A stretch of DNA of 64,000 nucleotides from Gammaproteobacteria bacterium (GCA_015488885.1 WFMW01000005.1:1-64000); one strand, 5' to 3'; positions 21,328-31,823 are shown, counted from the stretch's first letter. The notes: generated from the sequence alone by a model not told the origin. Translations and numbers: made by a program.

Positions 21328-22491
21328 ATGGATCGCAATAAAGCAATAAAATATATGCATGACCTGCTGCGTATGATGGTGCAGAAAAAAGGCTCTGACC
21401 TGTTCATTACTGCGGGGGCGGTTCCATCGATGAAAGTGGATGGTATCATTCAGCCACTGTCCAATCAGGCGCTAACACCACAGCATACACAGATTCTGGT
21501 AAGTGCCATTATGAATGACCGTCAGCGTGCAGAATTTGAACAAAATCAGGAGTGCAACTTTGCTATCAGTTTACCGGGCGTGTCCCGGTTCAGGGTCAAT
21601 GCGTTTACCCAACGTGGTTCAGTAGGTGTGGTGTTACGGGTTATTCGTTCAGAGATTCCAAAATTTGAAGATTTAAACCTGCCGCCTGTCCTACAGGATA
21701 TTGCCATGACCAAACGTGGTCTGGTTATTTTTGTCGGCGCAACTGGCTCAGGTAAATCTACCTCTCTGGCAGCGATGATTGGGCATCGAAATGAATACAG
21801 TAAAGGTCATATTATTACTGTAGAAGACCCGATTGAATTTGTTCATAATCATAAAAACTGTATTGTGACGCAAAGGGAAGTTGGGGTGGATACAGAAAGC
21901 TATGAAGTTGCATTGAAAAATACCCTTAGGCAGGCACCAGATGTTATATTGATTGGTGAGGTGCGTGACCGTGAAACCATGGAGCACGCCATTGCATTTG
22001 CGGAAACCGGGCATCTATGCCTGACTACCTTACATGCAAATAGTACCAATCAGGCACTGGATCGGATTATTAACTTTTTCCCGGAAGATCGTCGTCAGCA
22101 ATTATTAATGGATCTGTCATTAAATCTCAAAGGCATTATTTCACAACGTTTAATCTCGAGTATTTCAGGTGAAGGACGTATTGCAGCGGTAGAGGTCATG
22201 CTTAATACCCCATTAATGTCTGACCTGATATTTAAAGGTGAAGTCCATGAGATAAAAGAACTGATTGCCAAATCGACCGAGCTGGGGATGAAAACTTTTG
22301 ACCAGGCATTGTTTGATTTATATGAAAATGGCCAGGTTAAATATGAAGATGCTTTACGCAATGCCGACTCGGTTAATGATTTACGGTTACGGATTAAACT
22401 TGAAGGCAAAGAGGCAAAACAGCATAACCTGATGGATGGGCTCGACAAAATCACCGTGGATAACGATGATGACCGTTCCATGTTGCGCTAA
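21328..22491 (+). CDS. pilU: PilT/PilU-type ATPase (PilU)
   Basis: 'KKGSDLFITAGAVPSMKVDG', 'FVGATGSGKSTSLAAM', 'LTTLHANSTNQALDRIINFFP'; directly after pilT. Confidence 0.92.
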   Translation: MDRNKAIKYMHDLLRMMVQKKGSDLFITAGAVPSMKVDGIIQPLSNQALTPQHTQILVSAIMNDRQRAEFEQNQECNFAISLPGVSRFRVNAFTQRGSVGVVLRVIRSEIPKFEDLNLPPVLQDIAMTKRGLVIFVGATGSGKSTSLAAMIGHRNEYSKGHIITVEDPIEFVHNHKNCIVTQREVGVDTESYEVALKNTLRQAPDVILIGEVRDRETMEHAIAFAETGHLCLTTLHANSTNQALDRIINFFPEDRRQQLLMDLSLNLKGIISQRLISSISGEGRIAAVEVMLNTPLMSDLIFKGEVHEIKELIAKSTELGMKTFDQALFDLYENGQVKYEDALRNADSVNDLRLRIKLEGKEAKQHNLMDGLDKITVDNDDDRSMLR

Positions 22492-22513
22492 TCGCTGACT
22501 CAGAGAATAAAAC

Positions 22514-23632
22514 ATGAATTTACAACCTTATCTGAAATTAATGTCTGAGCAGCAGGCCTCGGATATGTACTTCACCACGGGTGCACCGGTAAGTGTACGC
22601 ATTGATGGAAAAATACGTCCGGTGGGTAAGAGTATGTTGAGTCCGGGGATAACCAGAAAACTGGCTTATGATCTGTTAACGCCTTTGCAGATAAAAGATT
22701 TTGAAAACAAGCTGGAGTTGAATCTGGGGGTGTCATACACGGATCTTGGTCGTTTTCGGATTAATATTTATATGCAACGTGGCGAAGTATCCATGGTTAT
22801 TCGTTATATACATGCAGATATTCCTACACTTGAAACACTAGGCCTGCCGGATGTGTATAAAAAAATGATGATGCACAAAAAAGGCCTGGTACTGGTGGTT
22901 GGCGCCACGGGAATGGGTAAATCTACATCCCTGGCATCGATGCTGGATTATCGTAATATGACTGAAACCGGGCATATTCTTACCATTGAAGATCCGATTG
23001 AATTTATGTTCCGACATAAAAAATGTATTGTTGGACAACGTGAAGTCGGGCTGGATACGCTATCGTTCGACAATGCTCTGTGCGAGGCCATGCGTGAAGC
23101 GCCGGATGTTATTATGATTGGTGAAACACGTGATCACGATACCATGGAAGCGGCCATGCGTTATGCTGATACCGGGCATTTATGTCTCACCACACTGCAT
23201 GCAACCAATGCGAATCAGGCACTTGACCGGCTGTTGAATTTTTTTCCGAACAATGCCCATAATCAGATTTTAATGGATTTATCGCTGAATCTGAATGCGA
23301 TTCTGGCACAACGATTAGTCACTGGTATTGATGGTAATCGGGTGGCTGCGGTGGAGGTGCTGGTGAACACACCCTATATTAGCAAGTTGATTCGGGAAGG
23401 CGATTTTCACGAAATAAAAGAAATTATGGAAAAAGGTCATGAGTCGGGTATGCAAACCTTTGATCAGGCTCTGTTTGACCTGTTTAAAGCCAGAAAAATT
23501 GATCTGAAATCCGCATTGGCAAATGCTGATTCGAGCACTAATCTGGAATGGAAGATAAACTTTGGCGGCGGGGTTAAGGATTTGCAGGCTCAACAGGGTG
23601 CCGTTGAACCTTTACAGTTTCCTGATGAATAA
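22514..23632 (+). CDS. Third PilT/PilU-family ATPase
   Basis: 'QQASDMYFTTGAPVSVRIDG', 'VGATGMGKSTSLASM', 'LTTLHATNANQALDRLLNFFP'. Confidence 0.92.
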   Translation: MNLQPYLKLMSEQQASDMYFTTGAPVSVRIDGKIRPVGKSMLSPGITRKLAYDLLTPLQIKDFENKLELNLGVSYTDLGRFRINIYMQRGEVSMVIRYIHADIPTLETLGLPDVYKKMMMHKKGLVLVVGATGMGKSTSLASMLDYRNMTETGHILTIEDPIEFMFRHKKCIVGQREVGLDTLSFDNALCEAMREAPDVIMIGETRDHDTMEAAMRYADTGHLCLTTLHATNANQALDRLLNFFPNNAHNQILMDLSLNLNAILAQRLVTGIDGNRVAAVEVLVNTPYISKLIREGDFHEIKEIMEKGHESGMQTFDQALFDLFKARKIDLKSALANADSSTNLEWKINFGGGVKDLQAQQGAVEPLQFPDE

Positions 23633-23652
23633 GCGGCGTATTTACCTGCATT

Positions 23653-24936
23653 TTAATTGCCGACTAATTTTCCTTTAACCAGCGTATATTTTACTTTGCC
23701 CTGAAAATGCCAGCCGTTAAAAGGTGTGTTTCTGCCGCAACTAAGCATTTTTTCTGTGTCGAATTGCCAGCGCTCATTGGCATCAAAAAGACAGATGTCT
23801 GCCACAGCACCGGGTGCAAGCTGGCCATAATTCAGCCCTAGAATATGGGCAGGTGTAGCAGTGATGGCTCGTATTATAGTGTGGATATCAATACCGTCAC
23901 GGGTCAGGTTTAATGCCAGTGGCAGAAAGCTTTCTAATGCTGAAATACCCGGTTCAGTACTGGCAAAGGGGGCCTGTTTGGCATCCTGCTCATGAGGTTG
24001 ATGGTCGGAGCATATCGCATCAATAATACCGTTTTGCACTCCCTGTTTAAGTGCATCCTGATCGTACTGGGTGCGCAGTGGCGGCTGGACATGACAGGCA
24101 CTGTTAAAATGACCGAGATTGTCATCGGTAAGGTATAGCTGATGAGCGCTGACATCAGCAGTAATGGGTAACTGATCGTGTTTGGCGCGGCCAATCATGG
24201 TGACAGCTTCAGCCGTTGAAAGTCGCCCAAAATGTACACTGACGCCGGTTTCTTTAATCAACGGTATAGCGCTGGCAATGGCTACGGTTTCAGCTGAGCG
24301 CGGAATACCCTGTAACCCCAGGCGACTGGCCACGTTGCCCTCATGGGCGCAACCGCCGACACTTAAACTGTATTCGTTGGGTTCAATAAAAACGCGGAGA
24401 TTAAAGGTGGCGGCATAAGCAAAAGTGCGTTTTAAAATAAGTGTGTTTTCAATAGGGTGGCGCGCATTACTCAGACCGACACAGCCAGCCTCGCTGAGCG
24501 CGGCCATTTCACTTAAATGTTTGCCTTTTAAACCAGCAGTGAGGGCACCCAGCGTGACTACGTGACTATAACCCGCATGCCTGGCCTGTTGATGAATCAG
24601 CTTAACCACTGCTGGTTCGTCAATGGCCGGATCCGTGTCAGGTGGGCAACATAATGTAGTAATACCTGCATGGCTGGCAGCTCGAGTTTCAGTTGCAATG
24701 GTAGCTTTGTTTTCATCGCCGGGTTCACGCAGACGTGCGCAGCAGTCAACCAGACCTGGACAGGCGATCAGCCCACTGGCATCAATATGATGGTCGATTT
24801 CCTTGCCTGTACTGGCGAGTGTATTTGCTTCGGCAATAGTCTCGATTTTACCTCGGCTGATATAAATGTCAGCCTGCCGGTCAACGTTATTTGCCGGATC
24901 AATAAGATGTGCATTGTTGATGAGCAGGGTGGTCAC
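23653..24936 (-). CDS. Dihydroorotase-like protein PyrC' (PyrX), probably non-catalytic
   Basis: Dihydroorotase fold motifs, but the metal-binding HxH is '[14 protein letters not shown]'; adjacent to pyrB. Confidence 0.9.
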   Translation of the reverse strand: MTTLLINNAHLIDPANNVDRQADIYISRGKIETIAEANTLASTGKEIDHHIDASGLIACPGLVDCCARLREPGDENKATIATETRAASHAGITTLCCPPDTDPAIDEPAVVKLIHQQARHAGYSHVVTLGALTAGLKGKHLSEMAALSEAGCVGLSNARHPIENTLILKRTFAYAATFNLRVFIEPNEYSLSVGGCAHEGNVASRLGLQGIPRSAETVAIASAIPLIKETGVSVHFGRLSTAEAVTMIGRAKHDQLPITADVSAHQLYLTDDNLGHFNSACHVQPPLRTQYDQDALKQGVQNGIIDAICSDHQPHEQDAKQAPFASTEPGISALESFLPLALNLTRDGIDIHTIIRAITATPAHILGLNYGQLAPGAVADICLFDANERWQFDTEKMLSCGRNTPFNGWHFQGKVKYTLVKGKLVGN

Positions 24937-25973
24937 GATTGACGGGTTCCATGGTTAGAAGCTGGTGATTGAGCATGAGGTTGTTCTGGTAATATCTGGT
25001 TGCTTCCCAGAGTCATGGTCATTACTGCCATGCGTACAGAAATGCCATAGGACACCTGATTGAGAATCACGGAGTGGCTACCATCCGCGACACTGGAATC
25101 AATTTCCACCCCCCGGTTAATTGGCCCCGGGTGCATGACGATGACATCTTTTCGAGCAGCCTTTAAGCGTGATGAGGTCAGTCCGTAGAGACGATAATAT
25201 TCCTGTTCGCTGGGCAGAAATGCGCCCTGCATACGTTCTTTCTGTAAACGTAACATAATCACTACGTCGGCATCTTTAATACCTGTTTCCAGCCGGTTGT
25301 AGATATTGACCCCCATGTCTTCAATATCGACGGGTAGTAATGTTCTGGGGGCAATAACACGTACTTCGCCAGTGTTGAGTATGTTGAGTGCATGGATTTG
25401 TGAGCGAGCTACCCGTGAATGCAGAATATCACCAACAATGGCTATGCGCAGGCGGGAAAAATCGGCACCTTTATTACGCCGGATGGTAAACATATCGAGC
25501 ATTGCCTGAGTCGGGTGAGCATGGCTGCCATCCCCCGCATTAATAACACTGATATTGGGGGCAACATGGCTGGCAATAAAATAGGCTGCCCCGGAATCGC
25601 TATGGCGTACTACAAACATATCGCATTGCATGGCCTGAATATTCTGTAAGGTATCCAGCAGGGTTTCACCTTTGGATGTGGATGAAGTGCTGATGTTAAT
25701 ATTCAGTATATCGGCAGACAGGCGTTTGGCGGCAAGTTCAAAGGTGGTACGGGTACGGGTGCTGGCTTCAAAGAAAAGATTGACAATAGTTTTGCCACGC
25801 AGTAATGGCACTTTCTTAACCCGTTGATCATTGATGTTGGCAAAACTTTCGGCGGTATCCAGAATTTGAGTCAGGATTTCACTGCTCAGACCTTCTGTGG
25901 TCAGAAAGTGTTTTAGCTGGCCATTATTATCCAGCTGAATATTTGCTGTTTGGTTACTGGCCTTATTTACCAT
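24933..25973 (-). CDS. pyrB: Aspartate carbamoyltransferase catalytic subunit
   Basis: '[19 protein letters not shown]', '[22 protein letters not shown]', '[12 protein letters not shown]'. Confidence 0.97.
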   Translation of the reverse strand: MVNKASNQTANIQLDNNGQLKHFLTTEGLSSEILTQILDTAESFANINDQRVKKVPLLRGKTIVNLFFEASTRTRTTFELAAKRLSADILNINISTSSTSKGETLLDTLQNIQAMQCDMFVVRHSDSGAAYFIASHVAPNISVINAGDGSHAHPTQAMLDMFTIRRNKGADFSRLRIAIVGDILHSRVARSQIHALNILNTGEVRVIAPRTLLPVDIEDMGVNIYNRLETGIKDADVVIMLRLQKERMQGAFLPSEQEYYRLYGLTSSRLKAARKDVIVMHPGPINRGVEIDSSVADGSHSVILNQVSYGISVRMAVMTMTLGSNQILPEQPHAQSPASNHGTRQS

Positions 25974-25991
25974 GATAGTAATTCAACCGTC

Positions 25992-26486
25992 TCACAATGT
26001 TTGTAATTCAAGTGTCAGCGGTTCTGGCCCGGTTAATTTAATATGCTGATTATGCTCAAGCTGCAGGTGCCCGGCGACAATATCTGGCTGTATCGGCAGC
26101 TCACGTCCACTGCGCTCAAGCAGGCATACCAGAATAATACTGGCGGGACGGCCATAATCAAAAATTTCATTCATGGCAGCGCGGATAGTACGCCCGGTAT
26201 GCAGAACATCGTCAACCAGTATAATGTGGCGGTTTTCTACCTGGGGTGGTAATTGTGTCGATTTAACGGTTGGGTGCATGCCGATCCGTGAAAAGTCATC
26301 CCGATAGAAACTTATATCCAGTGTTGACAAAGGTTGTTCCAGTGCTAATTCATGGTGTAAATGTTGGGCAATCCAGACGCCGCCTGTGTGTATACCAACC
26401 ATGAGTGGTTGATCAATTTGACGATCATGCAAAAGTTGTTTTAGCTGTCCGGTTAGCTGTTGCAGAAAAATCTCAGGTGTTTGCAT
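25992..26486 (-). CDS. pyrR: PyrR bifunctional regulator / uracil phosphoribosyltransferase
   Basis: 'GIHTGGVWIAQHL', 'ILVDDVLHTGRTIRAAMNEIFDYGRPA'. Confidence 0.93.
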   Translation of the reverse strand: MQTPEIFLQQLTGQLKQLLHDRQIDQPLMVGIHTGGVWIAQHLHHELALEQPLSTLDISFYRDDFSRIGMHPTVKSTQLPPQVENRHIILVDDVLHTGRTIRAAMNEIFDYGRPASIILVCLLERSGRELPIQPDIVAGHLQLEHNQHIKLTGPEPLTLELQTL

Positions 26487-26539
26487 TATTTTTTATGGTA
26501 TCTGTTTGCCGGGATTCATTGTGGTTTCCTTAATCCAGG

Positions 26540-27031
26540 TTAAAAAAACTGCCCACTTTCATTTTCCAGCCAGCGTTGCACAATAACGGCTGCCGCCATT
26601 TTATCAATCTCAAGTCGGTTATGCTGGTTTATTTTAATGTTTTTTTTCAACTGTGTTTCCGCCTGTGCCGAACTATAACGTTCATCTATCAGGACAATGG
26701 GCAGTTTATAACGTTTCTTCAGCGCAAAACAGAAATCCTCAACAGCCTGAGTCATGGTGTTTTTCTGGCCATCAAGATGGTAAGGCATACCAACAATCAG
26801 CGCTTGAGGTTGCCATTGTTGTATTTGTTCGGTAATGGCGTGCCAGTCGGGGTTACCGTTAACGGCATGCAAGGTGGTTTGTGGTGTGGCAGTGTGGGTA
26901 ATGGTCTGGCCGCTGGCAATGCCGATACGTTTTTTGCCAAAATCAAACCCCAGAACCTGGCTGAAATTTTTCTGTATTTTGTTTGGTTTTCCCTCGCTAC
27001 GGCTTCTATTCTCGGGCAGATTCCTAGGCAT
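26540..27031 (-). CDS. ruvX: Holliday junction resolvase RuvX (YqgF); start may be downstream of the annotated M
   Basis: 'VLGFDFGKKRIGIASG', 'VGMPYHLDGQ', 'LIDERYSSAQAE'; about 25-aa N-terminal extension. Confidence 0.93.
   Translation of the reverse strand: MPRNLPENRSRSEGKPNKIQKNFSQVLGFDFGKKRIGIASGQTITHTATPQTTLHAVNGNPDWHAITEQIQQWQPQALIVGMPYHLDGQKNTMTQAVEDFCFALKKRYKLPIVLIDERYSSAQAETQLKKNIKINQHNRLEIDKMAAAVIVQRWLENESGQFF
26987..27025. repeat. Copy of dispersed repeat TTTCCCTCGCTACGGCyTCTATTCTCGGrCAGrytCCT inside the ruvX 5' region
   Basis: About 34/38 identity to the reverse complement of 53598-53638. Confidence 0.8.
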
Positions 27032-27599
27032 GACCCGCTTCCTGGCTTAGCAATTGCAGGTCAACACCAAGTAGTCTGGCTGCTTCTTGCCAGCGCTTTC
27101 TGGCCGGGGTTCTAAAAATAATCTGTTCATCTGCCGGACAGTTAAGCCAGGTGTTCTGAGCGATTTCCTGCTCCAGCTGACCGGCTGCCCAACCTGCATA
27201 ACCCAGTGCAACGATGGCGTCCTCGGGGCCGGTGTTATTAGCCATAGCTTCGAGAATATCTTTGGAGGTGGTTAATGCAATGCTGTCATTAATTTTCAAG
27301 CTTGATTTCCAGCTGCCAGTGGGGCGGTGGAGGACAAATCCACGACCGGTTTCAACCGGGCCGCCAAGATAAACATGGGTAGAATCAGGAACCATTAATG
27401 GGTTTTTGATGGCCATCTCGTCGATAATTTGCCGTAGTAGCACATCGGTTTCGTGGTTGATGACAATGCCAAAGCAGCCGTTTTCATCGTGTTCGCAGAT
27501 ATAGGTAACCGCCTGATTAAAGTGGCTATCAACCAGACTGGGCATGGCAATCAGAAACTGTCCGGCTAAACTGCTTTGTTTTTGTGTATCAGTACTCAT
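27024..27599 (-). CDS. YqgE/AlgH family protein
   Basis: 'LAGQFLIAMPSLVDSHFNQAVTYICEHDENGCFGIVIN', 'VYLGGPVETGRGFVLH'. Confidence 0.96.
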   Translation of the reverse strand: MSTDTQKQSSLAGQFLIAMPSLVDSHFNQAVTYICEHDENGCFGIVINHETDVLLRQIIDEMAIKNPLMVPDSTHVYLGGPVETGRGFVLHRPTGSWKSSLKINDSIALTTSKDILEAMANNTGPEDAIVALGYAGWAAGQLEQEIAQNTWLNCPADEQIIFRTPARKRWQEAARLLGVDLQLLSQEAGHA

Positions 27600-27611
27600 T
27601 GTTGGTGGTGT

Positions 27612-28496
27612 TTAATGCGTATGTAAACCTCGATTATTAATAAATTCCCAGCTACGGGTAATATGTATGACCGCTGCCTGCTGGCGGAGTTTCTGTGGAA
27701 AAGCGGCAAACGGTGCTGCCAGTTTTACAATACGTTTAGCTGCGTCATCCAGTAGTTGATGCCCGGATGACTGACGGATCACAGTTTTAAGTAATTTGCC
27801 ACTGGCATCAATGGTGGCGTCGAGAATGAGTGTGCCGCTGAGTTTCTGCCGACGAGCCTGATCAGGGTAATTGAGGTTACCGATACGTTCGACTCGATCA
27901 ATCCAGTGGCGCATATATCTGGCAGGGGCAAAGGCGCGAGTGCTGGAATTCAGAAAGGCAACTTTACCGGTTCTGGCGTGGTCGTCAACCGTATCCTGAA
28001 TCTCAGCAGCTAACCGGGCTGCCTGTTGGCTGATGGAATGATTGACTGGCGGTGTCGGTGTTTTATACTCGGGGCTGTTGCTATGATCAGGTGGCTGGAT
28101 CCGGTAATCAGCGCTGGTCTGATGTAATAAAGCCAGCCGTTTTGTCTGTGGTCGAGGCTGTTGCTGCTGGTGCCGAGTTTGTCGAGCCATACCGGGAGCT
28201 TTAGCCAGTGTGGGTACACTAAACAGGTTGCGTAGCCGGTTTTTCTGTTTACGATCACCACCGCCGACCTGTGATATCTGCGCCAGATAATCAGCATGGT
28301 CATTGTTTGAGGGTGTCTGGGTCTGGAGTAGAATAATGTCCATGGTTGGCGAAGTTTCGCTGTCGGCAGAGGGTGAGAACGTAAAAGTAACGCCCAGAAT
28401 AATTATGCCATGTACAATGGCAGTGAGTAAAAATGTCAGCCCAAAGCGATCCTGATCATTAATATCGGGTTTGATTCGACGCCGTTTTGTATGCAT
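27612..28496 (-). CDS. Energy transducer TonB family protein
   Basis: N-terminal single TM, C-terminal 'IDRVERIGNLNYPDQARRQKLSGTLILDATIDASGKL'. Confidence 0.92.
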   Translation of the reverse strand: MHTKRRRIKPDINDQDRFGLTFLLTAIVHGIIILGVTFTFSPSADSETSPTMDIILLQTQTPSNNDHADYLAQISQVGGGDRKQKNRLRNLFSVPTLAKAPGMARQTRHQQQQPRPQTKRLALLHQTSADYRIQPPDHSNSPEYKTPTPPVNHSISQQAARLAAEIQDTVDDHARTGKVAFLNSSTRAFAPARYMRHWIDRVERIGNLNYPDQARRQKLSGTLILDATIDASGKLLKTVIRQSSGHQLLDDAAKRIVKLAAPFAAFPQKLRQQAAVIHITRSWEFINNRGLHTH

Positions 28497-28568
28497 AAGT
28501 AATAATACTGGTTTTCTCGGACAGGCTCCCGGACAAACTGCCGGAATAATCCATTTCTACTGTGGTGA

Positions 28569-29624
28569 TTATAGCGGTTTACTGAGTATTATGTGGTTTG
28601 TACCGGGTTTTGTCAGGCTAATTCTTTTTGCCATTTTCGGGTTCATATAAATGCTGCCATGTTCATCAATTAACATGGCATATTTAATGCCCATCGAGCG
28701 GGCGGTTTGCCACCATTTTTCCGGGCCGGCAACCATCAGCGCGGTTGCCGCAGCATCGGCGACACCGCCGTCATTATCAATAACCGTTACCGAGCTGAAG
28801 CCCCGGGTAGGATAGCCGGTATGCGGGTTGAGTATATGATGGTAGCGTTTGTGCTGATAAATATAATAGCGCTCATAATCGCCTGATGTGAAGACATTTT
28901 CGCCACTTTTAGCTTTTACACTGGCGATAATACCCTTGCTGCGTGGGTCTCGAATACCGATATTCCAGTTACGTTTACCATGCTTGCCACGCACACCAAG
29001 ATCGCCACCGGCATTGATAATGGCATTTTTAATACCCATTTTTGTCAATTTGTTCAGTTCGACCTGAATACCATAACCTTTGGCAAAGGCACCCAGACTA
29101 AGCTGAACGGCTGGATTGGAACTACTGATGGTATTATTACCCCGAAGATGAATATCACTGGCTTCTGGCCGGGTTTTAAGTAACCTGGCTATACGTTCAG
29201 GAGCCGGGGGTTTTATATCCGGGCGATCATATTTATGAAATTGCCAAAGATTAATCAGCTTGCCAATGGCAGGGTTAAAAGCACCCTGACTGCGTTTGCT
29301 CAGGGTTATGGCCTGGCGGATCATTGGCACCATGCTGGCAGGCAGTGTACTGGCCTTGCCCTGCTGTAGCTGTTTATTTGCCCGGGCCAAAGCACCGTCT
29401 TCCCATGGCGACCAGTTGTGGTGATCACGCTGGAAATCATTCTCCATCTGCGCAAAGGCGGTATTGGCCTGTTTGCTGGTAACATCATACAGGGTAATAT
29501 CAATCAGTGTGCCAAAGGCGAAGATAGTGGTTTTATATTCCGTAGGAGAAGGTGCACAGGCACTGGAAGCAAGTAAAACAATAAAAAACAGTGGAAAAAG
29601 GCGGGTAAAGCGGTAATGAATCAT
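28569..29624 (-). CDS. apbE: FAD:protein FMN transferase
   Basis: Lipoprotein signal 'LLASSACAPS', 'LSLGAFAKGYGI', 'NAGGDLGVRG', 'HHILNPHTGYPTRGFSSVTVI'. Confidence 0.95.
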   Translation of the reverse strand: MIHYRFTRLFPLFFIVLLASSACAPSPTEYKTTIFAFGTLIDITLYDVTSKQANTAFAQMENDFQRDHHNWSPWEDGALARANKQLQQGKASTLPASMVPMIRQAITLSKRSQGAFNPAIGKLINLWQFHKYDRPDIKPPAPERIARLLKTRPEASDIHLRGNNTISSSNPAVQLSLGAFAKGYGIQVELNKLTKMGIKNAIINAGGDLGVRGKHGKRNWNIGIRDPRSKGIIASVKAKSGENVFTSGDYERYYIYQHKRYHHILNPHTGYPTRGFSSVTVIDNDGGVADAAATALMVAGPEKWWQTARSMGIKYAMLIDEHGSIYMNPKMAKRISLTKPGTNHIILSKPL

Positions 29625-29678
29625 TATTTATACTGAATGTGTGCAGAATGTTGGTAGATTAAAGTTCGCCCTGGTAAC

Positions 29679-30692
29679 TCAGCCGGGCTGTTGCAATTTC
29701 TGTTCAATACAATGCATTAACTCAGTGGCGATGTCCAGCTGGTATATTTTATCAAGTTCACGGATGCAGGTGGGGCTGGTGATGTTAATTTCAGTAAGAT
29801 AATCACCAATCACATCAATACCAGCAAATAAAATACCCTGCTGGCGTAAAACAGGCCCAATCTGTGTGCTTATCCATTTATCACGCTCAGTTAAGGAAAC
29901 ACCAACCCCCTCACCACCGGCTGCCAGATTACCCCGGGTTTCCCCTTCTGATGGAATACGGGCCAGTGCATACGGAACTGCTTCACCATTAATCATTAAT
30001 ATGCGTTTATCACCTGCGGTGATTTCAGGGATAAACTGCTGTGCCATGACTGTTTTTTTGCCATGCAGCGTTACCGATTCAAGTATTACTGATAAATTCG
30101 GGTCATCGGGGCAGACTCTGAAAATAGATGCTCCGCCCATACCGTCAAGGGGTTTGAGGATAACATCCTGCTGTGCCTGCTGGTAGCGTTCGATAACAAA
30201 ATGGCGTAAACGCTGCATATCACGACTAACCAGAAAAGGCGTGCAGCATTGTGGAAACCGGGTGATGAACATTTTTTCATTATTATCACGTAGACTGGCT
30301 GGTGGATTAACGATCAAACTGTTCCGAGCTTCAGCCAGGTCAAGTATATATGTTGTGGATATATACTCCATATCAAAGGGTGGATCCTTGCGCATAAAAA
30401 TGACATCCAGCGTTTCCAGAGAAATATCCTGTTGCGCGGTAATATGATACCAGTCTGATATTTCTGATTCAGCGTTGCCTGTTAATTCAATCCTGCTGGT
30501 TGTCGCTCTGGCTTGATTATCAACAACATAGAGGTCATCCTGAACCATGATATGAATTTGCCAGCCTTTCTTTTGTGCGGCCAGCATCATTGCCACGCTG
30601 CTGTCCTTGTAGGCTTTAAGGGAATTAAGAGGGTCGATGATAAAGCCAGCTTTTAGTGAGGTGGTTTTTCCAGCAATGGTTTTTTTAATCAT
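29679..30692 (-). CDS. gshB: Glutathione synthetase
   Basis: 'GFIIDPLNSLKAYKDSSVAMMLAAQ', 'MRKDPPFDMEYISTTYIL', 'LKPLDGMGGASIFR', 'NITSPTCIRELD'. Confidence 0.97.
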   Translation of the reverse strand: MIKKTIAGKTTSLKAGFIIDPLNSLKAYKDSSVAMMLAAQKKGWQIHIMVQDDLYVVDNQARATTSRIELTGNAESEISDWYHITAQQDISLETLDVIFMRKDPPFDMEYISTTYILDLAEARNSLIVNPPASLRDNNEKMFITRFPQCCTPFLVSRDMQRLRHFVIERYQQAQQDVILKPLDGMGGASIFRVCPDDPNLSVILESVTLHGKKTVMAQQFIPEITAGDKRILMINGEAVPYALARIPSEGETRGNLAAGGEGVGVSLTERDKWISTQIGPVLRQQGILFAGIDVIGDYLTEINITSPTCIRELDKIYQLDIATELMHCIEQKLQQPG

Positions 30693-30717
30693 AATATTTC
30701 TACATAATCTATTTAAT

Positions 30718-30782
30718 CTATTTTCAGTATCTATTTTCAGTATCTATTTTCAGTATCTGTTTTCAGTATCTGTTTTCAGTAA
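30718..30782. repeat. 13-bp tandem repeat x5, consensus CTrTTTTCAGTAT
   Basis: Five contiguous units at 30718, 30731, 30744, 30757 and 30770. Confidence 0.95.
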
Positions 30783-30927
30783 TAATAAAGAAAAAGTAAA
30801 CACGAAGCAAAATCCTGACCAATGCTGATAATTATTGCTGATAATTATTGGCAATAAGTCAATCATAGTCTACATTCAAAGTGACTGGAATTTTTATAAA
30901 GATGCATGTTAACTAGATGGTGTATGA

Positions 30928-31326
30928 ATGATAATGGCTGAAAAAATTGTTCCGATGGATGTTCTTAAAGTAATGGTCATTGATGATAGTAAAACAATTC
31001 GCCGCACAGCAGAAAATTTGCTAAAAAAGGAAGGCTGCGAAGTTGTGACTGCCGTTGATGGCTTTGAAGCATTGTCAAAAATTGCGGAAACACACCCTGA
31101 TATAATCTTTGTTGATATTATGATGCCACGATTAGATGGTTATCAAACCTGTGCGCTTATTAAAAATAATCAGACATTTAAAACAACGCCGGTCATTATG
31201 CTATCCAGTAAGGATAGTATTTTTGATCGTGCGCGGGGTCGAATTGTTGGTTCAACACAATATTTGACCAAACCCTTTACCAAAGAAGATTTGCTTGGCG
31301 CAATAAAAGATTATGTTCCTCAATAA
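30928..31326 (+). CDS. pilG: Twitching motility response regulator PilG
   Basis: Receiver domain 'VMVIDDSKTIRRTAENLLKKEGCEVVTA'; first of pilGHIJ-chpA. Confidence 0.93.
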   Translation: MIMAEKIVPMDVLKVMVIDDSKTIRRTAENLLKKEGCEVVTAVDGFEALSKIAETHPDIIFVDIMMPRLDGYQTCALIKNNQTFKTTPVIMLSSKDSIFDRARGRIVGSTQYLTKPFTKEDLLGAIKDYVPQ

Positions 31327-31445
31327 ACAGATGGAAGGATTTTTCCTGGTAACCTGGAAAGGTCAAAAACCGGGATAATACCGGCAGTAAAAAAGAATAA
31401 TACGTAAAATTTTAAAAAACAGAGACATTAAGTTGTGGTGCAACT

Positions 31446-31823
31446 ATGGCAAAAATATTAATCGTTGACGATTCGCCAACCGAAGTGCATGTTTTACAAA
31501 CCATGTTAACAAAAAATGGCTACGATACTATCGTGGCAACCTCGGGTGAGGATGGTGTCAATATAGCAGGTAAAGAACGACCTGATCTGGTGTTGATGGA
31601 TGTCGTTATGCCGGGGATGAATGGCTTCCAGGCCACCCGGCAATTATCAAAAAATGAAAATACAGCAACCATACCTGTCATTATGGTGACAACGAAAGAT
31701 CAGGAAACAGACAAGGTGTGGGCAATGCGGCAGGGTGCAAAAGATTATCTTGTTAAGCCAGTGCGTGAAAAGGCATTGATTGAACATGTTAATATGGTTC
31801 TATCCAGCCAGGCAAGCAAGTAG
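31446..31823 (+). CDS. pilH: Twitching motility response regulator PilH
   Basis: 'KILIVDDSPTEVHVLQTMLTKNGY', 'DLVLMDVVMPGMNGFQATR'. Confidence 0.93.
   Translation: MAKILIVDDSPTEVHVLQTMLTKNGYDTIVATSGEDGVNIAGKERPDLVLMDVVMPGMNGFQATRQLSKNENTATIPVIMVTTKDQETDKVWAMRQGAKDYLVKPVREKALIEHVNMVLSSQASK

Noticed and set aside
30718-30782. Possible CRISPR array
   Set aside because: Units are contiguous 13-mers with no spacers and no cas genes nearby.
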